64,000 nt of DNA from Pseudoneurospora amorphoporcata (lineage: Eukaryota > Ascomycota > Sordariomycetes > Sordariales > Sordariaceae), in NCBI GenBank assembly GCA_033297205.1, contig MU859062.1, positions 62,001 through 126,000 on the forward strand. The letters are read 5' to 3'. Below the pieces are notes generated by a model, which ran no database searches, had not been told where the DNA came from, and saw only the letters and a list, made by a program, of their open reading frames with translations. Shown piece after piece: positions 1 through 10,127 of this stretch; the stretch's first letter is position 1, and each line of letters begins with the position of its first letter. The translations under genes were made by a program, and so were the position numbers.

Positions 1-1016
1 AGTTCAAGACAGCGTCGTTGGACAATCTCGACGGCGGTTTCGGGGATCTCAAAGGCATGGACGGCGTCCTTGTCGTCCTCATCGTCTTCCTCGTTGATGG
101 CTGCGTAGAGGTCGGCCTCGTTAGTTCCCGTAGCGCCCGCGGCCCCGTCCTCGGCACCACCCTGCTTGTTGCCGGACTTGTTGAGGTCTGTTTGCTTCAC
201 GCCGGCAGCGTCTTTTGTGCCGGGGATGACCAGGCCGCCCATGGTGGGCTGGGCATAGGAGGTAGTAATGTCATCAGAGCCCTGGATGCGCCACTTTCCG
301 ATTACTTCATCGCGGAGCAGCTTCTGCAACAGCTCGGCATCTGAGCTTTCTACGAAGTACTTGTTGTTATTCAGAACCAGTTTCACCTTGCCGTAGCTCT
401 TTGTGCACGACTCAATGAAGCCGCGAATGGACTCGGGCAGGGGTGTCTTGAGGAAGCGATCCAGGGTATCTATTATGTCCTTGGACTGCAGGCCAATGGA
501 GACGCCCGCGTAGAGACTGTGTGCGGTCAACTGATACTCATGCAGGAAGTGCGGCCGCGACTTGGGCTCGGCAATGGTGACGAGGAAGTCGGTGACCCGG
601 TCGGCGTCCGGGCTGAACTTTTCGAGGATGATGGTGCCCTTCTCGGGGTCGATCCACAGCGGCTTCTGGTCGTGGTCGGGCTTCAGATTCAGATACGAAA
701 AGTCGCGTTTCCCCGAGCCGAAGAACTGGGTGGCGCCGTCACGATGGCTGCCGTTGCCCTGCTGTCGGCTCTGGAAGCGTGTACTATCGACAGCCCAGGT
801 ATTGACAAACTCGTCGGCCTCACGGGCAATCACCTCCTCCTTCCTCTTGATGGTCTCGTCGACGTCGTCATCGTCCAAATCATCATCGCCGTCCGACTGG
901 AACGAGCTCTCGAGGCTGCGGGGGGTCGCGGGACCGGGCGTGGACAAGGCCGAAGTGCGTCCAGCTTTGGCAACGCCGGCCTGGGTGGCGCCGACCGCTT
1001 TTCGCTTGGGCGGCAT
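1..1016 (-). CDS. ssl2: XPB/Ssl2 (Rad25) TFIIH DNA helicase, N-terminal part, cut by window edge
   Basis: The minus-strand frame is open from an ATG at 1016 to the window edge, about 338 codons with no intron visible. XPB is the 3'-5' DNA translocase of TFIIH and acts in promoter opening and nucleotide excision repair in the nucleus. What is present is the N-terminal, pre-helicase region: a basic, acidic-patched start (MPPKRKAVG...), then the conserved block LKPDHDQKPLWIDPEKGTII, then LHEYQLTAHSLYAGVSIGL, TPLPESIRGFIESCTKSYGK and KLVLNNNKYFVESS. The sequence runs into the segment before the helicase domain (EIVQRRCLEL). The Walker motifs and the DEVH box lie outside the window. It is divergently transcribed from the CHY zinc-finger gene. 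The family assignment is secure; only the 3' end is missing. Confidence 0.93.
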   Translation of the reverse strand, partial: MPPKRKAVGATQAGVAKAGRTSALSTPGPATPRSLESSFQSDGDDDLDDDDVDETIKRKEEVIAREADEFVNTWAVDSTRFQSRQQGNGSHRDGATQFFGSGKRDFSYLNLKPDHDQKPLWIDPEKGTIILEKFSPDADRVTDFLVTIAEPKSRPHFLHEYQLTAHSLYAGVSIGLQSKDIIDTLDRFLKTPLPESIRGFIESCTKSYGKVKLVLNNNKYFVESSDAELLQKLLRDEVIGKWRIQGSDDITTSYAQPTMGGLVIPGTKDAAGVKQTDLNKSGNKQGGAEDGAAGATGTNEADLYAAINEEDDEDDKDAVHAFEIPETAVEIVQRRCLE

Positions 1017-1707
1017 TGTATGGACGAGATGTGAGAAATGTTCTTCTATCTATTTCTAGTGGTTCAGTTCTAGAAGTACCAGGCGCGCGGGATGGATATT
1101 ATTCCATTAGCAGGCGGACGACTGGAGATGGCCGCAGTGCAGTTGCAAGAAAGAAGACAGAGGTTGGAAAGAAGAAGAAGTTCCATTTGGAAAACGGAAT
1201 GGATGATGAAACCGGTCTTCCCTTTTGTACCAGGCACTCAGCAGTCATGGAAATTGATAAGGCGATACCGTAATATAAGACCGCTGTGACAGCAGGGCGA
1301 ACAGGGGCTGGACGCGCTAGTTAGTCATCAGCCACGCTTATTTTGTGGGGAAGCGAGCATTCTGGAGCCTGCAAGTGGACTGTCCAGTCGCCAGACTCGC
1401 CACGCCCGTTCACAGTGCCCTGTTACCGCCCCACCGGATGCACCGAAAAGCACCCCGCGTTGTCCAAGGCCCAAGGGGGTGACGGCAACGGGATAGGACC
1501 CGGCCGCGTTAAGTGCTTCCGTGATAAAGTTCGGTGAACCTTTTCTTCGAGAACCCCCTGATCTGTAAGAACGTCGAAAAAGCCTTGTTGTCATACACAT
1601 ACCGCCTAGAATACAAGACGACGAAACACCCCTACAGTAGGGATCATAACGAGCCATCTCCCTCACTGCGCCGCCCGCATAGCTAGCCTCTCTTCCAATC
1701 TGCCATC
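1017..1707. promoter_or_regulatory. divergent intergenic region between XPB and CHY zinc-finger gene
   Basis: This 0.7 kb holds the 5' sides of two divergent genes. I see no convincing coding signal. A 112-codon minus-strand frame within it has no family features. No clear TATA box is visible. Confidence 0.5.
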
Positions 1708-2166
1708 ATGTGGTAAGCTCCCATCTGCCACGACGACAAGACAAGTAAACAGATGAAACAACCAGCTAACCACCCCCTCCCCCAACACAGTAAACACGTT
1801 CTAAACGCCCAAGTCTCCGTCCGGTCACCATGCTGCCGCAAATGGTTCGACTGCCCCGAATGCCACGCCGAGTCCGAGACGCACCCTCTGAAAAAAACGC
1901 TGGAGATGACCTTTGCGTGCAAAAAGTGCAAAAAGTGTTTCCGCAAGGATGCGACCGAGTTCGAGGACGCCGACGAGTACTGCCCTCACTGCGACAACCA
2001 CTACATCCTGGAGGCGGTGACGCCCAAGGCGGCACTGCGGGTCGAGGGCGAGGACGCGAGGATGGATGCGCGCATGTTGAAGGATGAGAGGGTCAAGCCT
2101 ACGAAGCCGACCATGAACCAGATCTCGATATTTGACCCAGATGCGGACGTTGATAAGCTTGGTTGA
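1708..2166 (+). CDS. CHY-type zinc-finger protein (5-nt first coding exon)
   Basis: The model is exon 1 1708-1712 (ATGTG), intron 1713-1790 (GTAAGC...ACACAG), exon 2 1791-2166, giving 126 aa. Splicing makes the protein begin MCKHVLNAQ, which supplies the first C-x-H zinc ligands of the CHY finger. These are followed by PCC, C-x2-CH, a further His, and paired C-x2-C motifs (ACKKCKKC, YCPHC). Without this splice the first ligands are lost, so the tiny exon is well supported by the family pattern. CHY fingers occur in RCHY1-type ubiquitin ligases and in small stand-alone proteins such as yeast Hot13, a helper of mitochondrial intermembrane-space import. This protein has no RING and is of the small stand-alone kind. 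The exact cellular role is unknown. It converges on the proteasome gene downstream. Confidence 0.82.
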
Positions 2167-2492
2167 GTGCGTTGAGTGGCTGGGTAGTAGACATAGGAGT
2201 TGGGATGGCGATGCAGGGTTGGAAAAAGATATACCATTAAAAACAGAAGAATATAATGAATCAAAAGAGGTGCTGGTTGTCGCTCATCATCATATTACAC
2301 ATCGTCCCACTGTTCACTCAACTAGCTTTGGTCGTCATTCGTGGTATTATTTCTGTACCTAAAAAGAGGCTTCCATGTTTTCATGACATGGTTGGCAGTA
2401 GCAGCAGCATCACAGCATCTCCGCTACTTCATGCCATACCCATCTCCGCCGGAGACCCCTTTACTCATTCAGCTTGATCTCACCACTCCCTC
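2167..2492. other. convergent intergenic spacer
   Basis: These 326 bp lie between the 3' ends of the CHY gene and the proteasome gene. The stretch is AT-richer and presumably contains both polyadenylation regions. Nothing else is recognisable. Confidence 0.5.
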
Positions 2493-3597
2493 TTAGTGGT
2501 CACCTGGCTCATCCTGGCTTCTGGTCAGTATGGCAGCAGTGCCCGTACCAGGAGTCCGGCCCTTCTTCTTCTTGTCCGCCTCCTCCTGCTTCTCCTGCTC
2601 AATGTTCTTAACGTAGTTTTCGATATCCTCCACGGGGAGCATCTCGAGCTCCTTGCCGGGAGCCATGATGGCGATCTCAATGTTCTTGGCGCCCGTCTGC
2701 ACAACTTCGAGAAGGGACTTGATGGCCAGGCGGATAGTAGCCTCCCGGTCCATGTCGTCCTTGTAGTTGCGCTCCAAGAATTCGCGAACCGTCTTGCTCG
2801 ACCGGCCGATGGCGTTGGCTTTCCTGCGGGGCTTGTTAGCTCCATTCCTGTTGCCTGTCTGTCTGGTGGTAGGTTTGTCTTGACTAACCATGCAGAGTAA
2901 ATGCCCGAGGGCTCGGTCTGGTAGAGTCTGGGAACATCGCTGCCGTTGTCGAAGCCGACGATCAAGGTGCTAATACCGAAGGGACGGACACCACCACTCT
3001 GTGTGTACCGCTGCTGCACGCCAGCAACGTACTTTGTGATGTACTCGATCGTGACGGGGTCCTCGAGGTTGAGACGGTGCGATTGGGCTTCTAGGCGGGC
3101 CTTGTCCACCAAGATTCTGGCATCGGCGTTGAGGCCGGCGAAGGCGAGGCAGACGTGCTTGTCGACAAGACCAATCTTGGAGGGGGTGATTCTTGTGTCT
3201 TGGAGCTTCATGGCTGATCTCTTTTCGCAACCGAGGACCACGACATCCTTGCCCTTTACGCCCACCGCGCAGGTACCTATGTGTATCCCGAGTTAGATAC
3301 CTGTAGACCTCCAACCGAGCTGGGACATGCCTGGCTTAGGCGACAGCGCGTACCTCTCTTGACAGCTTCACCGGCATACTCGACTTGGAAAACGTGTCCA
3401 TCGGGACTACTCGAATGTTAGTTGTGAGGTTCTCCAGGTGGGCATCGCATGGTTTCGGTATGTCGAGGTGTGACGGACCTGAAGACTGCATGAGGTTATA
3501 GGTTAGCGGGGCCATGATCGCGGCTGGGGGAGCCATGGACATGGGAATGTGGAGGAGATGATGTACCTGAAAGAGCTCTGTCGTATCCGGACGCCAT
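2493..3597 (-). CDS. pre6: 20S proteasome subunit alpha-4 (Pre6/PSMA7 family)
   Basis: Five minus-strand exons give 269 aa: 3597-3567, 3485-3479, 3406-3354, 3276-2889 and 2823-2493. The N-terminus is MASGYDRALSVFSPDGHVFQ, then VEYAGEAVKRGTCAVGVKGK, matching the alpha-subunit signature. Residues V, F and S of VFSPDG come from a 7-nt exon (TCTTCAG). It is flanked by CTAAC...CAG upstream and GTCCGT downstream, and the next intron ends CTAAC...GTAG. Later family blocks are QSHRLNLEDPVTIEYIT, QSGGVRPFGISTLIVGFD, LYQTEPSGIYSAW joined by splicing to KANAIGRSSKTVREFLE, and a Lys-rich C-terminus. Alpha subunits form the outer gated ring of the 20S core and have no active site. The subunit type (alpha-4) follows from its similarity to PSMA7. 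Expression is expected to be constitutive. It is divergent from the dehydrogenase gene. Confidence 0.93.
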
Positions 3598-4223
3598 GGT
3601 TTACTGCTGGGTATCAATCGCGATGCTTTTGGGTTCGTAAATTGGAGTTGATGCGCCGGGTAGATTAGGTCAATAACAGGACTGGTCGGAAAATTGGCAG
3701 GGAATAAAGGTCGTGATGTTGGTTGGCAAGTGGATGGAGGCTGCGATGCTGTGACGACTGACGACTTGACGAACGAACGACAACAAGAGCTTCCCCAGAA
3801 TGGAGGCTGACAGTTTCGACCTCTCAGCGTCAGTGTCCCCTCCAAACAGGCCCAAGCTCAGGCACAACAGCGGGACATGCCCCTGTAGCGTTTTGGCAGG
3901 CGGGAATGGAACTTGCGGGCAGGCAGGCGCGGAGGAACGACGCGCTGAAAGGCCAGACCCTCACCCTACGGGATTCGACAGAGGCCAGTAGTGCACTGAC
4001 AGGATTTGGCACCTGTCAACCCATCTCATTGTTAGTTCTTTATCATTCTGAGGTGAGTCTCGAGTCCAAAAAGAGAAGGAAGCGTTCATTGGTGAGATAC
4101 TAAACGATTCCACTAACACAGCGATATCGGGAATAAGGACGACCCGGTTTCTTTGAATACGGTAGTGTAGTTTCCGTTTTCTTGTTTCACTCTTTGCAAC
4201 TCCAGAGACTCATCATCACCAAC
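3598..4223. promoter_or_regulatory. divergent promoter region, proteasome alpha-4 / dehydrogenase
   Basis: This is 626 bp between two divergent starts. I see no coding sequence or repeat in it. It should contain both core promoters and 5' leaders. Confidence 0.5.
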
Positions 4224-6030
4224 ATGGCCTGCCGACATCGGTCCTCGACGACAACCCTCGCCAGACTGGCCAAGCCAGCAAGACTCACTCCCAGACTGAC
4301 CACTCAGCCCCAGGTTCAGTCCCAGGTTGCGCCGGCGGTCCGGTGCTTCAGCAGCTCTCGCCCCAGCCAGCTCAAGGAGACAAGATGCCAGCAGGGCAAG
4401 TTCACCAGCGAGACTTATCCCGGACTTAAGAGGGATCCTCGCTATGGGCAGGTCACCAAGGAGCATGTCGACTACTTCAAGGGTCTCTTGGGCACCGAGT
4501 CCGCTGTCATTGATGGCGTGACCAACGAGAACGCCACTGACGATATCGAGCCCTTCAACAGCGACTGGATGCGCAAGTATCGTGGCCACTGCAGACTCGT
4601 CCTGAAGCCCAGCTCTACCGAAGAGGTCAGCAAGATCCTCAAGTACTGCAATGACAACACACTGGCTGTTGTCCCCCAGGGCGGCAACACCGGTCTCGTT
4701 GGCGGCTCCGTTCCCGTGTTCGACGAGATCGTTCTCAACATGGGCCGCATGAACAACATCATCGAATTCGACGAGGTTTCCGGTATCCTGACTGTGGAGG
4801 CTGGTGCCATTCTCGAGGTTGTTGACCAGTTTCTGGCCAGCAAGGGCTACATCTTCCCCTTGGATCTCGGTGCCAAGGGTTCGTGCCATATTGGCGGCAA
4901 CCTCTCCACCAACGCCGGTGGTCTCCGCCTCTTGAGGTACGGAAGTCTGCACGGAACCACCCTCGGTATCGAGGCCGTTCTTCCCGATGGTACCGTTGTT
5001 GATGATCTCTGCAAGCTGCGCAAGAACAACACTGGCTACGATGTCAAGCAGCTCTTTATTGGCTCTGAGGGTACTATTGGTGTCATCACCAAGGCTGTCA
5101 TCCAGTGCCCTCAGCGCCCCAAGGCCCAGAACGTAGCCTTGTTCGGTCTCGAGTCCTACGAGGCTGCCCAGCAGGCCTTCCGTGAGGCCAAGGGTCACTT
5201 GTCCGAGATTCTCTCTGCTTTCGAGCTCATGGACGGTGCCAGCCAGGCCCTTGTCCGCCAAGTCACCAAGAAGAACTCGCCTCTCGAGGGCGAGTACCCC
5301 TTCTACTGCTTGATCGAGACCAGCGGATCCAACTCCGATCACGATGGTGAGAAGCTCCAGGCCTTCCTCGAGGACGTCATGGAGAAGGGTATCGTGGCCG
5401 ACGGCACTCTTGCCCAGGACGAGACCCAGGTCAGGGCTCTCTGGAGCTGGCGTGAGGGCATTACGGAAGCCCTTGGCCACCTCGGTGGTGTGTACAAGTA
5501 CGATGTCTCCATCCCTCTTGCCGAAATGTACCAGCTTGTCGAGGACACCAAGGCCCGTGTTGAGGAGGCCGGTCTTCTCGGTGACACGGATGAGCACCCG
5601 GTGCGTGCTGTTGTAGGATACGGACACATGGGTGACTCCAACCTTCACCTTAACGTGTCTACCCGCCGTTACGACGAGCGGGTTGAGAAGGTTCTTGAGC
5701 CTTTCGTCTACGAGTGGATTGCCAAGCGCCAGGGCAGCATCAGTGCTGAACACGGTCTTGGTCTCGCCAAGAAGAAGTACATTGGATTCAGCCGTACTCC
5801 CACCATGGTCGGTTTGATGAAGCAGCTGAAGGATCTCTATGACCCGGTAAGTTGATAATGAGCCTATAGCACACCCTGGTCTTTTCCCGCCAGCCACCAG
5901 CCCTACTGCCCCTGGCATCACATTGCCCCTACCGGTCCCAACGGCCCTCAACTGCGGCCCCAGAATGTGACCTCCCGCTAACCAGTGATTCTTTCAGAAC
6001 GCCATCTTGAACCCTTACAAGTACATCTAA
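4224..6030 (+). CDS. dld2: D-2-hydroxyglutarate / D-lactate dehydrogenase, mitochondrial FAD enzyme
   Basis: Exon 1 is 4224-5846 and exon 2 is 5998-6030; the intron is GTAAGT...TTTCAG with GCTAAC as branch site. The protein is 551 aa. The start is the first ATG (MACRHRSSTTTLARLAKPAR), which opens an Arg/Ser-rich mitochondrial presequence of about 50 residues. The FAD-binding PCMH domain shows VVPQGGNTGLVGGSVPV and GAKGSCHIGGNLSTNAGG. The C-terminal cap domain shows GYGHMGDSNLHLNV, with metal/substrate histidines, and ISAEHGLGLAKK. The last exon restores the conserved ending NAILNPYKYI. The family oxidises D-2-hydroxyglutarate or D-lactate and passes electrons toward the respiratory chain. Substrate choice between the two cannot be read from sequence alone, although the DLD2/D2HGDH branch is favoured. 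The 612-codon frame on the opposite strand is a codon-bias shadow. Confidence 0.92.
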
Positions 6031-7727
6031 AAAGCCCATACTTTCGTTCTTTTTGCATAAAACATTATTTCTTCCAGATCCTGTATATATGCGGCGCCGA
6101 CCTGCTCGATTCCACCCCGACGGATTCTCCCAGTCCAGCATACCCTTCAGGAGTCAGAGCGGGTTCGGGCCGGTGATACCACTTCAAATTGTATTCCCCT
6201 GATCCTTACCTATCCGCCCTTCCGGTCTTGCGGTTTGGCTTGGTTCAATGACGGACATCCATTGTGGTCAATCATTTCGTCAACAACCGCATATCACTGC
6301 AGCTTTTCCGGACTGTCACTACTGTGTAGTCGGGGTCCCCGAAGGCATAATCATTGGCTTGGTAAGCTGATTGGCCGCAGAGCGAATGGTGAGCAAAGCA
6401 TCAAATCACACATCTCAGCGAACGGGAATCGCAGGCAGGCTTTCGAACCGAAGAGTCACCATCGACGACGCCTGTCCTCGTACTATACCTATACCCGTTT
6501 CCGCTTACTGGCCAATCACAGGTCGGCATTCCTCTTACATACCACCTTCCATGCCATTCCCTCTGACCAGCCCCATCCGTCAGCCCATAGGCTGCCTATC
6601 CTGGATGCCGAACCCCTGCGGGCTGATTTCTCCTTAACTGCAGCCCTACAGAGCCCCCTTCAAGCCATCGTGACACTCCCAAGTAGTTATTGGGCCAAAT
6701 AAAACTACATCTTGGGGCTTGTTGCCGCTCTTGCATCAAAAACAACATGACTCGCTTGCTGCCGACTGAGGACTATAGGTAGGCTTGGTCAACCCATTGC
6801 TGCCATGCCATCCATATATGCATTCCTTACATGCCTTCGGTGCCGGGTCCCCCCACCCCCAGTCTCATCGACCACACTCTATGGGAAGGCTTACGGGATA
6901 CGTACACCGACGGTTGACTTTAGAGCAAAACGCATATGCGCAACCAGGCCCTTCTGCGTGACCGGCTCCATTCCCCAGAGCTCTCTTTGGTTCCAGTATT
7001 TTTGTGTAGGTGGTGTGCCAGTCGAGTGCTGGCGTCACCCTCCTCGGAGTCCTCCCGACAAGCGTCTTGGGCCCTAGGTAGCCGCGGAAAACGTAATACT
7101 GAACCAACAGAGAAGGCATACTTTCAGGGGATCTGCTCACGGTTTCTTCGGTATAGAACGACAGGTCCGTTTTCCCAATAAAGCTCTTCTGATCATGAGG
7201 CTGCGTCGGCCGTGACTCGGAGGAGGCTGTCCTCTTTCATGGTTGGCTCACTTGGTCATTGAAGGTTTTCTCATCTCCATACGGGAAACGGTCAGTCAGC
7301 GTTTTCCTGCTCATCAGCCTCGGGTGGTTGTCTGCTTTCCCACTGGTCAGCAAAAACCTGGTCAAGTTTTGTACCGTATATCAAGGCCTCAGGCCCTTGC
7401 CCTCTTTTAGCTGACCCCCTCTGCCTGATTTGTCCTACCCGTTTGCCTGCCTGCCTGTCTGCCTGCCTACCTACCTCTGACTACTACCTATCTGCTACCT
7501 TGCAGTTGGACCCCCATCTTACACACATAACGGGTCTACCCAACAGCAATAATTCAGGGGCTGAGCCACTGTAACCCGTCAACACTGTTCGGTAGATACT
7601 CGTCTCCGTTCTTCTGGGTCCCCTTCTTCTCCTTTTAGACACTCGTTCAGAAAAGCATAGAAACAAACCAGTTTGTCTCGTTTCTTTATCCGATTATCAT
7701 CTTCATCGCCCTTACAACTCGATAACG
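6031..7727. other. long leader/intergenic region before Zn2Cys6 gene
   Basis: This 1.7 kb carries several short, uncharacteristic open frames, a CCTG/CCTA-rich tract around 7441-7500 and pyrimidine-rich sequence just before the next ATG. It could be promoter plus a long 5' leader. I find no gene in it. Confidence 0.45.
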
Positions 7728-10127
7728 ATGGTCGGTGTCCCTGGGAAATACAAGGGCTGCAATTCCTGCCGTGTCCGGAGAGTCAAGGTAAGACAAATAT
7801 TCCATTCCCTCCAGTGGCAAATCTCCGTTAAAGCAAGCAAACTAATCCAACTACAAGTGTGACAACGAACGACCCTTTTGCAGGAAGTGTATCGACAGTG
7901 GCCGTGAGTGTCTTGGTTACGAGCGTGAAACCGTTTTCATCATCGGAACCATCGAGGACGGCGGGCGTTGTTCGTCCCATCCGCCGAGGGTCATCAAGTC
8001 AAAGAAGGCGAAAGCGTCGACTTCGTCGAGAAGTGGAGGAGAGGAGGAGCAGAAGGAGAATCCACCGCCACAACAAAAGCAGCACCAGAAACCTCAGCAG
8101 CACTATACGGAGGAACTCTTCCCGGATCAACCGCTTCAGTCGGCTTGGGACGACTTGATCTCGTTGTCGACGACGCGATCGGGGATGAAGTACAACGTAC
8201 AGTTTACGGCTTTGAATACTCAGCTTCAGAATGTTCTCCGTTACGGTAGTGACCGCAGGGGACATGATGCTACGGGAGAGTTTACCGTCAAATCAATGGC
8301 AGAATACAAAGTTCCGAACTTGCAACTTTACTTCAGTGGCCAGGATTTTGAGCTGAAGTCTCAGTGTTTGATTAGTCTACCGGAAAGCCAGGACGAGGAC
8401 CCGTACATGCCATCGATCGGTTCATGCGTTTTCCTCTACGATGTGAGTTAGTCAGTTGGGATAACGAATAAGTACGGAATGGTTGCTGTGATTCGGACAT
8501 TAACCCAATTTTTACTAGCACAACAACTCGACTCTATACACGAACCTCTACAGCGGTCAGCCACCGTTTAAGGATCCAGCCGCTCAGAATCATGATCCCA
8601 TCAGACGCGCCGGTCCAGAGAAATTCCAGACATTCCCTGACCACCACTTCTTTGCCCGAGTCTACCGGCCTAATGCTGTAGGCTTAACCCTTCCTTCCCT
8701 TGATGGTAATTAAATAACTCGTCAACATCCGACTGACCACTCTCCCATAGATCCTAACCGCCCTACTCAACCGCACCCCCACCTTCCTCGAGTCCGCAGA
8801 ATGGACCTCCACCCCCTGGGAAAAACACCCCAAATCCCTCCTCGACCAACTCTTCGACATCATCGCCCTCCTGCCCCGCATCCTCTCGCGCGCGGACCGA
8901 GTAATTACCGAAGAAGTACCGTCGCTTCCCCGTCGTCAGCGCGCTCAAGACCTCTTGACCAACTGCCTCAACATCGAACGGCAACTCAACGCTTGGTCTG
9001 CATTCTTCAGCGCCGAGATGACGGTGGCTATTTCGCGTCAAACAACAACAGCTGTTATTACGCCTTCTTCGTCTTCAACTTCGATGTCGGATTACGGGCA
9101 GTCTATGTCTCCGCCTTACTTGACGGCTGCTCCTACTACAACGGCAGTAACATCGGCCTCCTATCCGTGCCTCTCCCCTTCGTCGTCTCCCTATTCCCAT
9201 TCCCACTCTCAAAGCCAACACCGGCGGTCCCCATGCAACCCCGTATCCCGCTCCAGAGGGACTCCGTCACCCACTCCCTCCGCCTCCGCTTCCTCCCCGC
9301 GCTTTCAGCCGTATCCGACAACCTCCCCTCACTCTCACAAACCCCAACCGAGATCTCGCCGTACTTCTCCATCTGTTTCCGTTCACCCATATCCCTACCC
9401 CTTCATCAACCCCCCACTAGCCTTCCCCACCTTCCAGCTTGCGTTGGCATATATTCTCTACTGCACTAGTCTGATGCAGCTTTACCAAACCATTGAGCGG
9501 GTATACTGGAGCATCTTCGAGCCAGACCTTCAAAACCTGACTATGCCGGTTCAGTTTCCCGCCGTTGATCTCATCAGCGACCCGACGAGGTATGGGAGTA
9601 AGGCGGTTAGTAGACTAGCGGAACGGGTGGGGAGGAGTTTGGAGTTTGCGCTGAGCAGTGGTAATGGGAATGGGGATGGGAGTGGTGTCGAGCCGGGGTT
9701 GTTGGCTTATCCGCTTTTCGTGGTTAGGGGGTTTTATGAAAGCTTGGGATTGGGAGTTGCTATGAGTTGGGAAGGCCTGGGGGTGGGTATGGGAGGGGGG
9801 GTGATGGGGATTGGCGTTGGGATGGGTATGGGGGTGAACATCAGCATGAATCCCGGTATAACCGGCGGGATGGGCATGAACTACTCATCCGGCATGGAAA
9901 ACTCAAATATGATGGATACGACGACAACAGCGGCCATAATAATGCAACAACAACAACAACCCCAAGCCCAAGCCCCGCCGCCGGACGGCCGACTTGAAGT
10001 TCTCTGGTGCGATCATTTCAGAGAAAGATTGAAAGCTAAAGGGGCGGAGATATCCAATGGAATTATGGGTCAGGGTCAGGAACATGGAAAGAAGAGGTGG
10101 AGGGAGGTTGCTGCTTTTGGATATTGA
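7728..10127 (+). CDS. Zn(II)2Cys6 transcription factor
   Basis: Four exons, 7728-7787, 7858-8442, 8519-8677 and 8751-10127, are all phase 0 and give 726 aa. Splicing of the first intron, after 20 codons, assembles the zinc cluster C11-x2-C14-x6-C21-x6-C28-x2-C31-x6-C38, which matches the Gal4-type pattern exactly. A Glu/Gln/Lys-rich linker follows, then a middle homology-type region (SAWDDLISL..., EWTSTPWEKHPKSLLDQLFD, LLTNCLNIERQLNAW) and a Ser/Pro/His-rich linker. A conserved-looking helix (FPTFQLALAYILYCTSLMQL) comes next. The C-terminus has a Met/Gly-rich tract and a CAA-encoded Gln run. It is expected to be nuclear and to bind DNA through CGG half sites. The regulated pathway is not recognisable from the neighbours. 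The tract around codons 430-560 is low in complexity and a second frame is open there. Confidence 0.85.

Noticed and set aside
1328..1666. 112-codon minus-strand frame between XPB and CHY genes
   Set aside because: No domain, no intron signals, in a divergent promoter interval.
4113..5951. 612-codon open frame antisense to the dehydrogenase gene
   Set aside because: It mirrors the strong third-position C/G bias of the sense gene, is Leu/Val/Gly-rich with no family match, and the sense gene is unambiguous.
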